Part shown: piece after piece, positions 41,596 through 49,445 of the stretch
Position numbering within the stretch: the first letter of the stretch is position 1
Layout of the letters: the number at the start of each line of letters is the position of its first letter
DNA from: Natrononativus amylolyticus
Lineage (GTDB): Archaea; Halobacteriota; Halobacteria; Halobacteriales; Natrialbaceae
Reading direction: 5' to 3'
Assembly: GCF_024362525.1 (NCBI RefSeq)
Contig: NZ_CP101459.1
Coordinates: forward strand, 62,001-126,000
DNA length: 64,000 nt
Made by a program: the position numbers and the translations under genes
The notes under the pieces: generated by a model
Told to the model about the DNA's origin: nothing
Database searches by the model: none
Seen by the model: only the letters and a program-made list of their open reading frames with translations

Positions 41596-42744
41596 ATGGA
41601 CATCGAAGACCAAAACCTCACAAAGACCCTTCCACTCCAACTCCAGTTTTACGAGGAGGGCGATGAGGCGAAAGTCTTTGAGTCCACACAAGAATCACGC
41701 TCAGTGTACAACGACACCATCCGCCTCGCCAAACAGGGTGAAGACTGGGATGACATCCGTCGCCAGATGGAGCAAGACGCCAACCTCGTGAAAAACAACA
41801 CGCAATTGGTCGTCAAGAAAGCCCTCGAAGCGATGGGGAACTACTACGAATACGACGACTACAACATGCCCAGTCACACCAAAACTGGGCCATACCCCTT
41901 GCGGATGAACCACAAAGAGGGATACACGCTCTCACTCACCGATGACGGTGACGTTGCGTTCCGTATCTCTCCGAAACCATATCATCCTGTTCGGGGGACG
42001 GTCGTTGGCGACCCGATGCATCTCGACGTGCTGAAAACCGCACTGTCGAGTGACGAGTGGAAGATAGGGACGGCTGAAGCCCTGTTCACGGATGACCGTG
42101 CTGAACTCCACGTCAACGTCACCCACCAGATGCAGACCGTTCGAGACAAAACCGACTCGAAGACGGTGATTGGCGTGGACGTGAACGAGGACAACATCGC
42201 GTTGACCGCGATGGACGAAACGGGAGTTCTCGACACACTCGTCATCGACTTCCCCGAAATTAAGTCTGAGCGCCACCGCTATTTCACGATGAAAAAGCGG
42301 ATGCAGAACGCGGGAAAGCCGTCGTACAAGAACGTGGTTCGTGACCGAGAGTATCGGTTCGTCCACGACAGGCTCCACAAACTGTCCCGGGCCGTAGTCG
42401 AGTTTGCAAAGCGGTTTCCTGACCCGTGCATTGCTCTTGAAGACCTCAAGGATATGCGCGAGTCAATCGACTACGGTACTCGGATGAATCGTCGGCTCCA
42501 CGCGATGCCGTTCCGCGCAACACAAGTGTTCATCGCGTACAAAGCAGCGTTTGAAGGCATTCCGATTGCTTCGGTTGACGCGGAGTACACGAGTCAGGGC
42601 TGTGCGTTGACTGCGTGTGAACATGCCGAGCGAGCGAATCGACGGCGGAAGCGATTCAAATGCAAGTCGTGTGGCCATCAAGACCATGCGGATAGGAATG
42701 CCTCGGTGAACGTTGCGAAGCGTGGATTGGCGAATGTTTGTTAG
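41596..42744 (+). CDS. tnpB: RNA-guided nuclease TnpB of the IS element
   Basis: TnpB of 382 residues. IS605-type TnpBs use an RNA from the element's right end to cut DNA and so keep the element in place; they are ancestors of Cas12. The RuvC residues are intact: IGVDVNEDNIAL (Asp), IALEDLKDM (Glu) and GHQDHADRNAS (Asp). The zinc ribbon is present but odd: the first pair reads CALTAC rather than CxxC, the second FKCKSCG. An in-frame GTG three codons earlier directly abuts the RHH stop; the ATG at 41596 is preferred. Confidence 0.92.
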   Translation: MDIEDQNLTKTLPLQLQFYEEGDEAKVFESTQESRSVYNDTIRLAKQGEDWDDIRRQMEQDANLVKNNTQLVVKKALEAMGNYYEYDDYNMPSHTKTGPYPLRMNHKEGYTLSLTDDGDVAFRISPKPYHPVRGTVVGDPMHLDVLKTALSSDEWKIGTAEALFTDDRAELHVNVTHQMQTVRDKTDSKTVIGVDVNEDNIALTAMDETGVLDTLVIDFPEIKSERHRYFTMKKRMQNAGKPSYKNVVRDREYRFVHDRLHKLSRAVVEFAKRFPDPCIALEDLKDMRESIDYGTRMNRRLHAMPFRATQVFIAYKAAFEGIPIASVDAEYTSQGCALTACEHAERANRRRKRFKCKSCGHQDHADRNASVNVAKRGLANVC

Positions 42745-42945
42745 ATGTGCCTGCTCTCAAGAGCCTCCCTCAAGTTCGGAAGGTGCGACGGTGGGCATCG
42801 GGGCGCGTGAACCGCCCGACCTCATCCCTCGTAACCGTTTGAGACGGCCTTGCTCTGGAACGGGTAGGCGTCAAGGTTGCAGGGAGTGTTAGCAGTTAAT
42901 CTGAGGGAACCACGAAGAAGCCCCGACCCTTGTGGTCGGGGTTGT
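42745..42945 (+). ncRNA. Predicted omega-RNA (reRNA) of TnpB
   Basis: The 200 bases from the tnpB stop to the right-end hairpin hold no gene. In this family the same region, often starting inside tnpB, is transcribed as the guide RNA scaffold; its last bases end at the element border and the guide comes from flanking DNA. The right-end hairpin CCCCGACC/GGTCGGGG (42921-42941) would close the scaffold. The existence of the RNA is inferred from the family, not shown. Confidence 0.45.
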
Positions 42946-42963
42946 TCACCCAATCTAAAAACA

Positions 42964-43060
42964 GTTTCAGACGAACCCTCGTGAGGTTAAGGCGACCAGA
43001 ATATGCAGCAGAGCATCGCCGTGATGGACGGTTTCAGCTGAATCCCTGTGGAGTTGAAGA
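42964..43060 (+). CRISPR. Relic CRISPR: two degenerate repeats and one spacer
   Basis: The 30-base unit at 42964-42993 begins GTTTCAGACGAACCCTCGTG, the start of the repeat usual in haloarchaeal type I-B arrays. A second 30-base unit at 43031-43060 begins GTTTCAGCTGAATCCCTGTG. The two match each other at 20 of 30 positions and differ at separate places from the usual repeat (about 4 and 6 changes). The 37-base spacer is 42994-43030. No cas gene is in the window. It looks like a decayed end of an array. Confidence 0.65.
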
Positions 43061-43103
43061 GGCAATCCCCCACCAACCAAGACCGGATTCACGAGAATCC
43101 AGT

Positions 43104-43304
43104 TCATGACCGAACACCTGTGAAGCGCTGTCGTCCCGATCGCCGTTCGTCGACGGACCAGACATCGCGCTCGAGTCGCACCGTTCCGCCGCCGATCGAC
43201 AACACAGAAAGTAGCTCGTAGCGGATCGCTTTCCGGATCGCTTCGCGAAGCTCTTTTTCGACATCGCCGTACTCCCTTCGTCAGCCCCTCTCGCTCGCGC
43301 TCAT
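43104..43304 (-). pseudogene. Small decayed gene with an in-frame stop
   Basis: From the ATG at 43304 the frame reads MSASERG, a TGA stop, then continues well: YGDVEKELREAIRKAIRYEL, LSVLSIGGGTVRLERDVW and an end at 43104. Apart from the stop it has protein-like composition. The start resembles many small haloarchaeal membrane proteins but the expected hydrophobic part is missing. I cannot name the family. Its 3' end touches the relic CRISPR region. Confidence 0.4.
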
Positions 43305-43434
43305 ACGTAAGCGTTCACGTCGATTCCCTCTGGTTGTACTGGTCGACAAACTAGTTCTACTTCTCATAGGATAGCAGAATTGCCATCGAGTCAGCACGAC
43401 TCCACCAAAATGAATGATGAATGATGACCGTGAC

Positions 43435-43786
43435 CGTGTTAGGTTCGCAGGTTCTATACCGGGTAGTTCAGGTCAAACCGCGTGAAATAAAGCGGGTTGT
43501 CGTGCTGCATCCATCCTCTATATTCAGCAGGCATATTCTGACAGAATTCGGGTAGAACGTTCCGTCTCTGCTGTATACAAAGCGCGAATGTGGCACGAGA
43601 CGAAGGTCAATCTCCGAAGGGTGGTGAACAGTCAGTACATATCAATCAGATTGCGGGACGGCGGTCGGTTCCCTGATAGCTGTCAAAAATAGCGGGTGGA
43701 ATATAGAGGAGGTATCCATCACGCCGATCTCCAGTAATTTGCGTGGTGACTCTGAATGACCCGGTATAGAACCTCTGTCTAACGCG
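43435..43786. mobile_element. MITE-like element with inverted terminal repeats
   Basis: The left end GGTTCTATACCGGGTAGTTC (from 43450) and the right end GACCCGGTATAGAACC (to about 43773) are inverted copies: 15 bases perfect and partial beyond. Short outer arms (CGTGTTAG / CTAACGCG) extend the symmetry to about 43435 and 43786. The 300-base interior has no transposase. Its left interior (43464-43530) recurs at 44802-44860. A flanking target duplication is not obvious. The parent IS is unknown. Confidence 0.5.
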
Positions 43787-43946
43787 AATGCTCCCTATCG
43801 TCTTTCATAGTGAGTAAATGGAGCGCTTCCCGGATCTGGTAGTTTTTTTCGTCCAACTCTTCGGCCTCCAGTGCCTCGGTGAGTACTTCGACTGCTCTCT
43901 GCCGGTTAATTAGGAGTGTGTCGTCTTCGGGATTTTTGATTGTCAT
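43779..43946 (-). CDS. 55-residue helical protein
   Basis: A short gene from the ATG at 43946. The product reads MTIKNPEDDTLLINRQRAVE, then VLTEALEAEELDEKNYQIRE and ALHLLTMKDDREHSR. It is acidic and mostly helical, with well-behaved codon use. I do not recognise a named family. An AT-rich box about 25 bases upstream fits a leaderless start. The stop lies inside the right arm of the MITE, so the last residues may come from that insertion. Confidence 0.55.
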   Translation of the reverse strand: MTIKNPEDDTLLINRQRAVEVLTEALEAEELDEKNYQIREALHLLTMKDDREHSR

Positions 43947-44102
43947 AGTGTGATCACTCTGGGGTGAAATAGAGGTTTACTAAGTAGCGAGAGATATGGC
44001 GAGTATTCATCCATTTTCACTACTGAGCACCGTATGCCCATTGCGGAGGGCAAGTACCATCAGACTTGATTAGTAGTATACAACCTCTTTTTAAGGTAAC
44101 GA

Positions 44103-44759
44103 TCAGTTTGGCCGTTCTGTTTCGGAAAGCGTACTCCCAAGAATCTGCTTGGTTCCGCGCCGAAGTCGGGACGCGACGGCTTGCTGGGAAATTCCGAGTT
44201 CGGTGCCGAGCTCTTCCATCGTCACCTCGCGTGGAGACTCAAAGTAGCCGCAATCGTAGGCGAGCACCAGTGCCTCTTGCTGCGGGTTAGTAAGGGCTGT
44301 CTCGGTTCCCGTCTCGACCGGCGTGAGCGCGTGCAGTTTCGTCAGCGTGACCGGGATCTCTAGCTCTCGACAGCGTTGCTGGAAGGCCGCGATGTCGTTT
44401 CGATCGTCGCCACGTACATCGAACGTCCATTGCTGGGTCGTACCAACGGCTTTGATGAGGGGAATCTCCGTCTTCGCCAGTGTGCTGAGAATGCCGGAAT
44501 ACTCCAGCGTCCACTCGACGCGCAACAGATACTCGTCCTCAACGGAGTCAACAAGGCGAATGGCTTCGACGCCGGGATGGTCGGTAAACGCCTCCTCAAT
44601 ATCATCAACGACAGTCCCCCGCACCCAGAAATATGGGACGATCACGTCCTGAGCGGGGATAATTCGCTCCAGTGTGACCGTTACATCGGGCAACTGCTCA
44701 AACACAGTTCCCAGGGGGAACTCATCTGCGGGAACCGTAAATGTCGCTTCAGTAGCCAT
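44103..44759 (-). CDS. HTH-10 (Bat-type) transcriptional regulator
   Basis: A 218-residue Bat-like regulator. The N-terminal 150 residues form the sensor part typical of short HTH-10 proteins (ATFTVPADEFPLGTVFEQLP at the start, YLLRVEWTLE mid-way). The C-terminal HTH_10 reads LTNPQQEALVLAYDCGYFES, then LGTELGISQQAVASRLRRGT. It is divergent from the 5-oxoprolinase operon, 202 bases away, and may control it. A partial copy of the MITE end sits in the shared promoter region. The inducer is unknown. Confidence 0.87.
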   Translation of the reverse strand: MATEATFTVPADEFPLGTVFEQLPDVTVTLERIIPAQDVIVPYFWVRGTVVDDIEEAFTDHPGVEAIRLVDSVEDEYLLRVEWTLEYSGILSTLAKTEIPLIKAVGTTQQWTFDVRGDDRNDIAAFQQRCRELEIPVTLTKLHALTPVETGTETALTNPQQEALVLAYDCGYFESPREVTMEELGTELGISQQAVASRLRRGTKQILGSTLSETERPN

Positions 44760-44801
44760 TGTGCGAACCGTTGAACCCTACCAGTATCAGCGTTATCACT
44801 C

Positions 44802-44860
44802 CTGGTAGTTCAGATATAGCAGCGTGAAATAAAGCGAGTTGCCGTGCTGCATTCAACAGG
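44802..44860. repeat. Partial second copy of the MITE end
   Basis: About 59 bases (CTGGTAGTTCAGATATAGCA, then GCGTGAAATAAAGCGAGTTG and CCGTGCTGCATT) match 43464-43530 with several changes. No matching right end is near, so this is a solo end or remnant. It lies between the HTH-10 gene and pxpB, where it could affect either promoter. Confidence 0.5.
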
Positions 44861-44961
44861 CCTCTTCTGTCAGTTCCCACTTGTTTCAACAGCGCTCACG
44901 TGTTCGAAATCGTATGCGATGCGGTACCTATACGGTAGTAACCGTGCTCTCACTCGGTAGG

Positions 44962-45864
44962 ATGACCGATGGCACGATCGCGAGACAGGAGTTGCCCGAC
45001 CCGCGGTACGAGTACGGAGGTGACGACTGGGTGTTCGTCGAACTCGCCGAGGCGATGAGCTTCGATGCGAACTTCAAGGCCCAGGCGATAACCCAGCAGA
45101 TCCGGCGTACGGACCTCGAGGGACTGGTCGAGGTCGCCCCGTCGAACGCCTCCTACCTGATCCAGTTCGATCCCGGCGTGCTCCACCCAGACGAACTGAT
45201 CGAGGAGCTGCGGTCGCTCGAGGACGAGATCGACGTCTCGGAGTATCAGTGGGAGGCGCGGGTGTTCGATATCCCGGTGCTCTACGACGACCCGTGGACC
45301 CGCGAGACGCTGATGGAGTTCCGCGAGCGCCACCAGGACCCGGAGTCGACGGACCTCGAGTACTCCGCCCGGATCAACGGCTTCGACTCCGTCGAGGCGT
45401 TCATCGACCACCACGCCGGCGCGCCACACCTGGTGACGATGATCGGGTTCGTTCCGGGGTTGCCGTTTTGCTTCCAGATGGTGCCCCGCGAGGAACAGAT
45501 CGAGGTCCCGAAGTACGAACAGCCGCGAACGGCGACGCCGAGCCGGGCGATCGGATTCGGCGGGGCGTTCACGGCGATCTACCCGGTTCCCGGCGCCGGG
45601 GGCTACCAGCTGTACGGACGGACGCCGGTCGAAGTCCTCGACGTCGACCAGGAGCTGTCGGCGTTCGAGGAGTCGATGGTGCTCCCGAACCCGGGCGACA
45701 TCCTCAACTTCAGGCGGATCGACCGCGAGGAGTACGACGCGATCCGCGAGGAGGTCGAGGCCGGCACCTACCAGTACACCCTCGAGCGGGTCGACTTCGA
45801 GCCACAGCAGTTCTTCGAGGACCCGCGCGGCTACAACGAGCGGCTCATGGAGGTGTTGTACTGA
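44962..45864 (+). CDS. pxpB: 5-oxoprolinase subunit PxpB (KipI family)
   Basis: A 300-residue cyclophilin-fold protein of the KipI/PxpB family. PxpB with PxpC and PxpA forms the ATP-dependent prokaryotic 5-oxoprolinase, which opens pyroglutamate to glutamate. Landmarks are HHAGAPHLVTMIGFVPGLPF and the GGAFTAIYPVPGAGGYQLYG block, which together define the family. The start at 44962 gives the usual N-terminus; the frame is open to 44839 but that part is IS-like. Its TGA overlaps the pxpC ATG by one base. Confidence 0.92.
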   Translation: MTDGTIARQELPDPRYEYGGDDWVFVELAEAMSFDANFKAQAITQQIRRTDLEGLVEVAPSNASYLIQFDPGVLHPDELIEELRSLEDEIDVSEYQWEARVFDIPVLYDDPWTRETLMEFRERHQDPESTDLEYSARINGFDSVEAFIDHHAGAPHLVTMIGFVPGLPFCFQMVPREEQIEVPKYEQPRTATPSRAIGFGGAFTAIYPVPGAGGYQLYGRTPVEVLDVDQELSAFEESMVLPNPGDILNFRRIDREEYDAIREEVEAGTYQYTLERVDFEPQQFFEDPRGYNERLMEVLY

Positions 45865-46844
45865 TGCGCGTTCTCGACGGCGGTCTCGTCACGACCGTCC
45901 AGGACACCGGACGCCACGGCCACTACCACATCGGGATGCCGCCCTCGGGCGCGATGGATCAGTTCGCACACCGGGTGGCGAACTGGCTCGTCGGCAACGA
46001 CGAAACCGACGCGACCCTCGAGATGACCTACATGGGCGCCGACATCGAGTTCCAGGCGGACGCCGTCTTCGCCGTCACCGGCGCGGATATGCAGCCGGCG
46101 CTCGAGGACGAGCCCGTGCCGACGTGGACCGCCGTTCGGGCGGAGGCGGGGGACACCCTCAGCTTCGAGTTCGCCACCGAGGGCGCGCGCACCTACCTCG
46201 CCGTCGGCGGCGGGATCGACATCGAACCGGTGATGGGGAGCCGGTCGACGTACACCCTGATCGGGATCGGCGGCCACGAGGGGCGCTCCCTCGAGGCGGG
46301 CGACGAGCTGCCGATCGGAGAGCCGTCGACCCACGCAGAGGCGATGGTCGGTGCAACTATCGAGGAGGCGGACCGCCCCGACTACGCGAGAGCCGAGATC
46401 GACGTCGTGATGGGCCTCTGTGACTACCGGCTCACCGACGACGGCCGCGAGCGATTCCTCGACGCCGACTGGAAGGTCTCCGACGAGGCGGACCGCGTCG
46501 GCTACCGGTTCGAGGGCCCCGACATCACCGACATGTTCGAAGCCCGCGAGCAACCCTTCGGCGCGGGGTCGGACGTCACGAACGTCGTCGACCTCGGCTA
46601 CCCCGTGGGCTCCATTCAGATGGCCGGCCAGCCGATCGTGTTGATGCGAGACGCCGTCACCGGCGGCGGTTACACCACCGTCGGCACCGTCGTCAGCCCC
46701 GACCGGGGCGCGCTGTCGCAGTGTCGAACCCACAGCACCGTCACCTTCAACGCCGTCCCCGTCGAGGACGCACTCGACAGCCGACACGAGCGAGACGCAA
46801 CCCTCGAGCGGATTCGAGACGCCCTGGCGGAGCGTCACGCATGA
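45864..46844 (+). CDS. pxpC: 5-oxoprolinase subunit PxpC (KipA family)
   Basis: The second 5-oxoprolinase subunit, 326 residues, KipA/urea-amidolyase-related fold. The opening [20 protein letters not shown] and [18 protein letters not shown] are diagnostic for the family. [20 protein letters not shown] follows mid-way and [20 protein letters not shown] near the end. The start overlaps the pxpB stop; the stop overlaps the biotin carboxylase start (ATGA). The three genes are clearly one translational unit. Confidence 0.93.
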   Translation: MRVLDGGLVTTVQDTGRHGHYHIGMPPSGAMDQFAHRVANWLVGNDETDATLEMTYMGADIEFQADAVFAVTGADMQPALEDEPVPTWTAVRAEAGDTLSFEFATEGARTYLAVGGGIDIEPVMGSRSTYTLIGIGGHEGRSLEAGDELPIGEPSTHAEAMVGATIEEADRPDYARAEIDVVMGLCDYRLTDDGRERFLDADWKVSDEADRVGYRFEGPDITDMFEAREQPFGAGSDVTNVVDLGYPVGSIQMAGQPIVLMRDAVTGGGYTTVGTVVSPDRGALSQCRTHSTVTFNAVPVEDALDSRHERDATLERIRDALAERHA

Positions 46845-48199
46845 TCTCGAGCGTACTCGTCGCGAACCGCGGCGAAATCGCGGTTCGAATCCTCCAGGCG
46901 GCGGCCGAACTCGGGATCGAAACCGTCGCCGTCTACAGCGACGCCGACGAGACGGCGAAACACGTCCGCCGGGCGGACGAGGCCTCCCACGTCGGGCCGT
47001 CCGTCGCCGCCAAGAGCTACCTCGACCAGGACGCGCTGCTCGAGGCAGCGGCTGCGGCCGACGTCGACGCGATCCACCCGGGGTACGGCTTTCTCGCCGA
47101 GAGCGAGGCGTTCGCTCGCCGGGTCGAGGACTCGGAGTTCGTCTGGGTCGGCCCGCCGGCGGACGTGATGGCCGACTTCGGCGAGAAGACCAGGGCGCGC
47201 GCGATCATGGACCGGTCGGGGGTCCCCGTTGTCCCGGGAACCGACGAGCCGATAGACGATCCCGACGAGGTAGCCGCGTTCGCCGACGAGCACGGCTACC
47301 CGGTCGCGATCAAGGCCGACGGCGGCGGCGGCGGGCGCGGGCTACGGGTCGTCTCCGATCCCGAGGAAATCGACGAGCAGTTTCGCAACGCAAAGCGCGA
47401 GGGGGAGGCCTACTTCGACAACGACGCGGTGTACGTCGAGCGGTTCCTCGAGAATCCGCGACACGTCGAGGTCCAGGTTCTCGGCGACGCTCACGGGAAC
47501 GTCCGGCACCTCTACGAGCGGGACTGCTCGGTTCAGCGGCGCCAGCAGAAGCTCATAGAGGAGACGCCGTCGCCGGCGCTCGATGCGGAAACGCGAGCGG
47601 AGCTATGTGAGGCCGCTCGCGCCGGGGTCGCCGAGGCCGGGTACACCAGCGCCGGCACGGTCGAGTTCCTCTACGAGGACGGCGAGTTCTACTTCCTCGA
47701 GGTGAACGCCCGGATCCAGGTCGAACACACGATCACCGAGGCCGTGACCGGCATCGACATCGTGAAAGAACAGTTCCGGATCGCCGCGGGCGAACCGCTG
47801 TCGTTCGAACAGTCCGAGGTCGAGCCCCGCGGCGCCGCGATGGAGTTCCGGATCAACGCCGAAGATCCCACGGAGGAGTTCGCACCGACCCCAGGCACGC
47901 TCGAGACCTACCGGCCACCGACGGGGATGGGCGTTCGCGTCGACGACGGGGTCGACGAGGGCGACAGGATCAGTCCGTTCTACGACTCGCTCGTCGGCAA
48001 GTTCGTCGTAACTGCACGGGACCGGACGGAGCTACTCGCTCGCAGCAAGCGCGTCCTCGAGGAGGCGGAGATCGACGGGATCGCGACGACGATTCCGTTC
48101 CACCTCGCGGTCATCGAGGACGAGGTCTTCGTCGAGAGCGAGCACACGACGAAGTACCTCGACCGGCAGTTCGACGGGCTGGACGACCCCGACGACTGA
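46841..48199 (+). CDS. Biotin carboxylase-like ATP-grasp protein in the pxp operon
   Basis: A 452-residue protein with the full biotin carboxylase fold: [13 protein letters not shown] at the N-terminus, the glycine loop [12 protein letters not shown] (about 160), HVEVQVLGD, and the active-site stretch [16 protein letters not shown]. Biotin carboxylases carboxylate a biotin carrier with ATP and bicarbonate. Here the chain stops after the BC domain, and no biotin-carrier or transcarboxylase gene is next to it. Similar pxp/acc neighbourhoods are known in bacteria, so a role with oxoproline or a related amide is possible. The partner must be elsewhere, or the reaction differs. Confidence 0.9.
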   Translation: MISSVLVANRGEIAVRILQAAAELGIETVAVYSDADETAKHVRRADEASHVGPSVAAKSYLDQDALLEAAAAADVDAIHPGYGFLAESEAFARRVEDSEFVWVGPPADVMADFGEKTRARAIMDRSGVPVVPGTDEPIDDPDEVAAFADEHGYPVAIKADGGGGGRGLRVVSDPEEIDEQFRNAKREGEAYFDNDAVYVERFLENPRHVEVQVLGDAHGNVRHLYERDCSVQRRQQKLIEETPSPALDAETRAELCEAARAGVAEAGYTSAGTVEFLYEDGEFYFLEVNARIQVEHTITEAVTGIDIVKEQFRIAAGEPLSFEQSEVEPRGAAMEFRINAEDPTEEFAPTPGTLETYRPPTGMGVRVDDGVDEGDRISPFYDSLVGKFVVTARDRTELLARSKRVLEEAEIDGIATTIPFHLAVIEDEVFVESEHTTKYLDRQFDGLDDPDD

Positions 48200-48215
48200 A
48201 CTGCTGTCAGGCGCC

Positions 48216-48977
48216 TCAGACGGGTTCGTCGAGACGCGCCAGTTCGATTCCCTCGCTGTCGAGGCGCGCGTGGATCGTCTCGAGTAACTCGACGGCGTTC
48301 GGGCCGTCGCCGTGGATGCAGATCGACGACGCGGGAACCTCGATCGTCGTCCCGTCGGCGGCCTCGACCTCCCCGCGGGTGGCGATCGAGACGGCGCGGT
48401 CTGCGACCAGTTCGGGGTCTTTCGGCTCGATCTCCTTCTCGACGATGAGCGTCCGATCGGGGTTGTACTCGAGGTCGACGTACCCCTCGAAGACGACGTC
48501 GAGGTCGTCGTACTCCCGGGCGACGTCGTAGATGTTCGTATCCGTCGCCAGGTAGACGAGGCTCGGATCGACCTCGAGGACGCCCTCGAGAACCGTCCGG
48601 CAGATCTCCTCGCTCTCCGAGAGCATCGAGTACATCGCCCCGTGGGGTTTGACGTGCTGGACCGACAGGTCGTGGCGCTTCGCGAACGCCATCACCGCCC
48701 CCAGCTGGTAGACGACGTAGTCGCGGATCTCCGCCGGCGTGGCGTCCATCGTTCGCCGACCGAACCCCATTCTGTCCGGCAACCCCGGGTGGACGCCGAT
48801 GCCGACGTCGTGTTCGGCGGCGAGATCGACCGTCTCCCGGAGGACGTGGGGGTCTCCCGCGTGGTAGCCACCGGCGATGTTCGCGGAGGTGATGTACGGC
48901 ATCACCTCGGCGTCGCGCCCCATCGTCCAGTTGCCGAAGCTCTCGCCCATGTCGCAGTTGATGTCGATCGCGGTCAT
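48216..48977 (-). CDS. pxpA: 5-oxoprolinase subunit PxpA (LamB/YcsF family)
   Basis: A 253-residue protein of the LamB/YcsF family, the third PxpABC subunit. The N-terminus IDINCDMGESFGNW and the block SANIAGGYHAGDP are diagnostic. Later come GVHPGLPD, VKPHGAMYSMLS and CIHGDGPNAV, carrying the His and Asp residues of the TIM-barrel site. The start is at 48977. It faces the pxpBC operon tail to tail, 16 bases away, instead of being in it. Expression of PxpA may therefore be set separately. Confidence 0.92.
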   Translation of the reverse strand: MTAIDINCDMGESFGNWTMGRDAEVMPYITSANIAGGYHAGDPHVLRETVDLAAEHDVGIGVHPGLPDRMGFGRRTMDATPAEIRDYVVYQLGAVMAFAKRHDLSVQHVKPHGAMYSMLSESEEICRTVLEGVLEVDPSLVYLATDTNIYDVAREYDDLDVVFEGYVDLEYNPDRTLIVEKEIEPKDPELVADRAVSIATRGEVEAADGTTIEVPASSICIHGDGPNAVELLETIHARLDSEGIELARLDEPV

Positions 48978-49445
48978 CGGTACTCCCTGTCCAGTTCGCC
49001 GCCCGCGTATTTGAGGGTCGTGTCCGTATCGTCGACCACCCGTTCGCGCCACTGTCGTCCTCGAGATGGTCGCCGAAGGAAGAGTCTCGAATCTGCGAAA
49101 TCGACCCGCGGCCTCGAGGCCGCGAAAGAATCGACCACCGGGCGCTCGAGTCGCTCAGAGCGCCCCGTTCACCCCACAGCGCCGCTGCGAGTGATTCGAG
49201 GACGCCGTCGGAGTCGCCGTCGGCCGTCGTCAGCGCCGCGTGCGTGCCGTACAGTTGTTGGGTCGATAGCCAATGACGACCACTGGACGCTACTCGTATT
49301 AATTATCTTTTACTAGTTCAGGTTATATTTACTACATTTACGTTCAGGGCGTGTGATAGTAGTACGAACGCGGTACGAATCGGTGCCCAGCCGCCCCGAG
49401 CGGCGAAGCACAACTGGTTTGAGGTCGCCTCCAGATGTTTTCCAC
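48978..49445. other. Divergent intergenic region
   Basis: Between pxpA and the epimerase gene. The left 280 bases are GC-rich with no convincing frame. From 49290 the DNA becomes AT-rich (TATTAATTATCTTTTACTAG, GGTTATATTTACTAC), which probably holds promoters of both genes. I see no palindrome or RNA gene. Confidence 0.4.

Larger units (their letters stand above)
40940..42945. mobile_element. IS200/IS605-type element with tnpA, RHH gene and tnpB
   Basis: A complete-looking single-strand transposon of about 2 kb. Both ends carry almost the same hairpin: CCCCGACCCTTGAGGTCGGGG at 40946-40966 (left) and the same with one base changed at 42921-42941 (right). Inside are a minus-strand Y1 transposase and a plus-strand tnpB, divergent as in IS605, plus a 46-residue ribbon-helix-helix gene between them. 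Exact borders need an empty site for comparison. The right end lies about 20 bases before a relic CRISPR repeat. Confidence 0.8.

Noticed and set aside
43102-43130. A third CRISPR repeat (GTTCATGACCGAACACCTGTG)
   Set aside because: It needs several gaps to align, the spacing (41 bases) is long, and it overlaps the end of a coding-like minus-strand frame.
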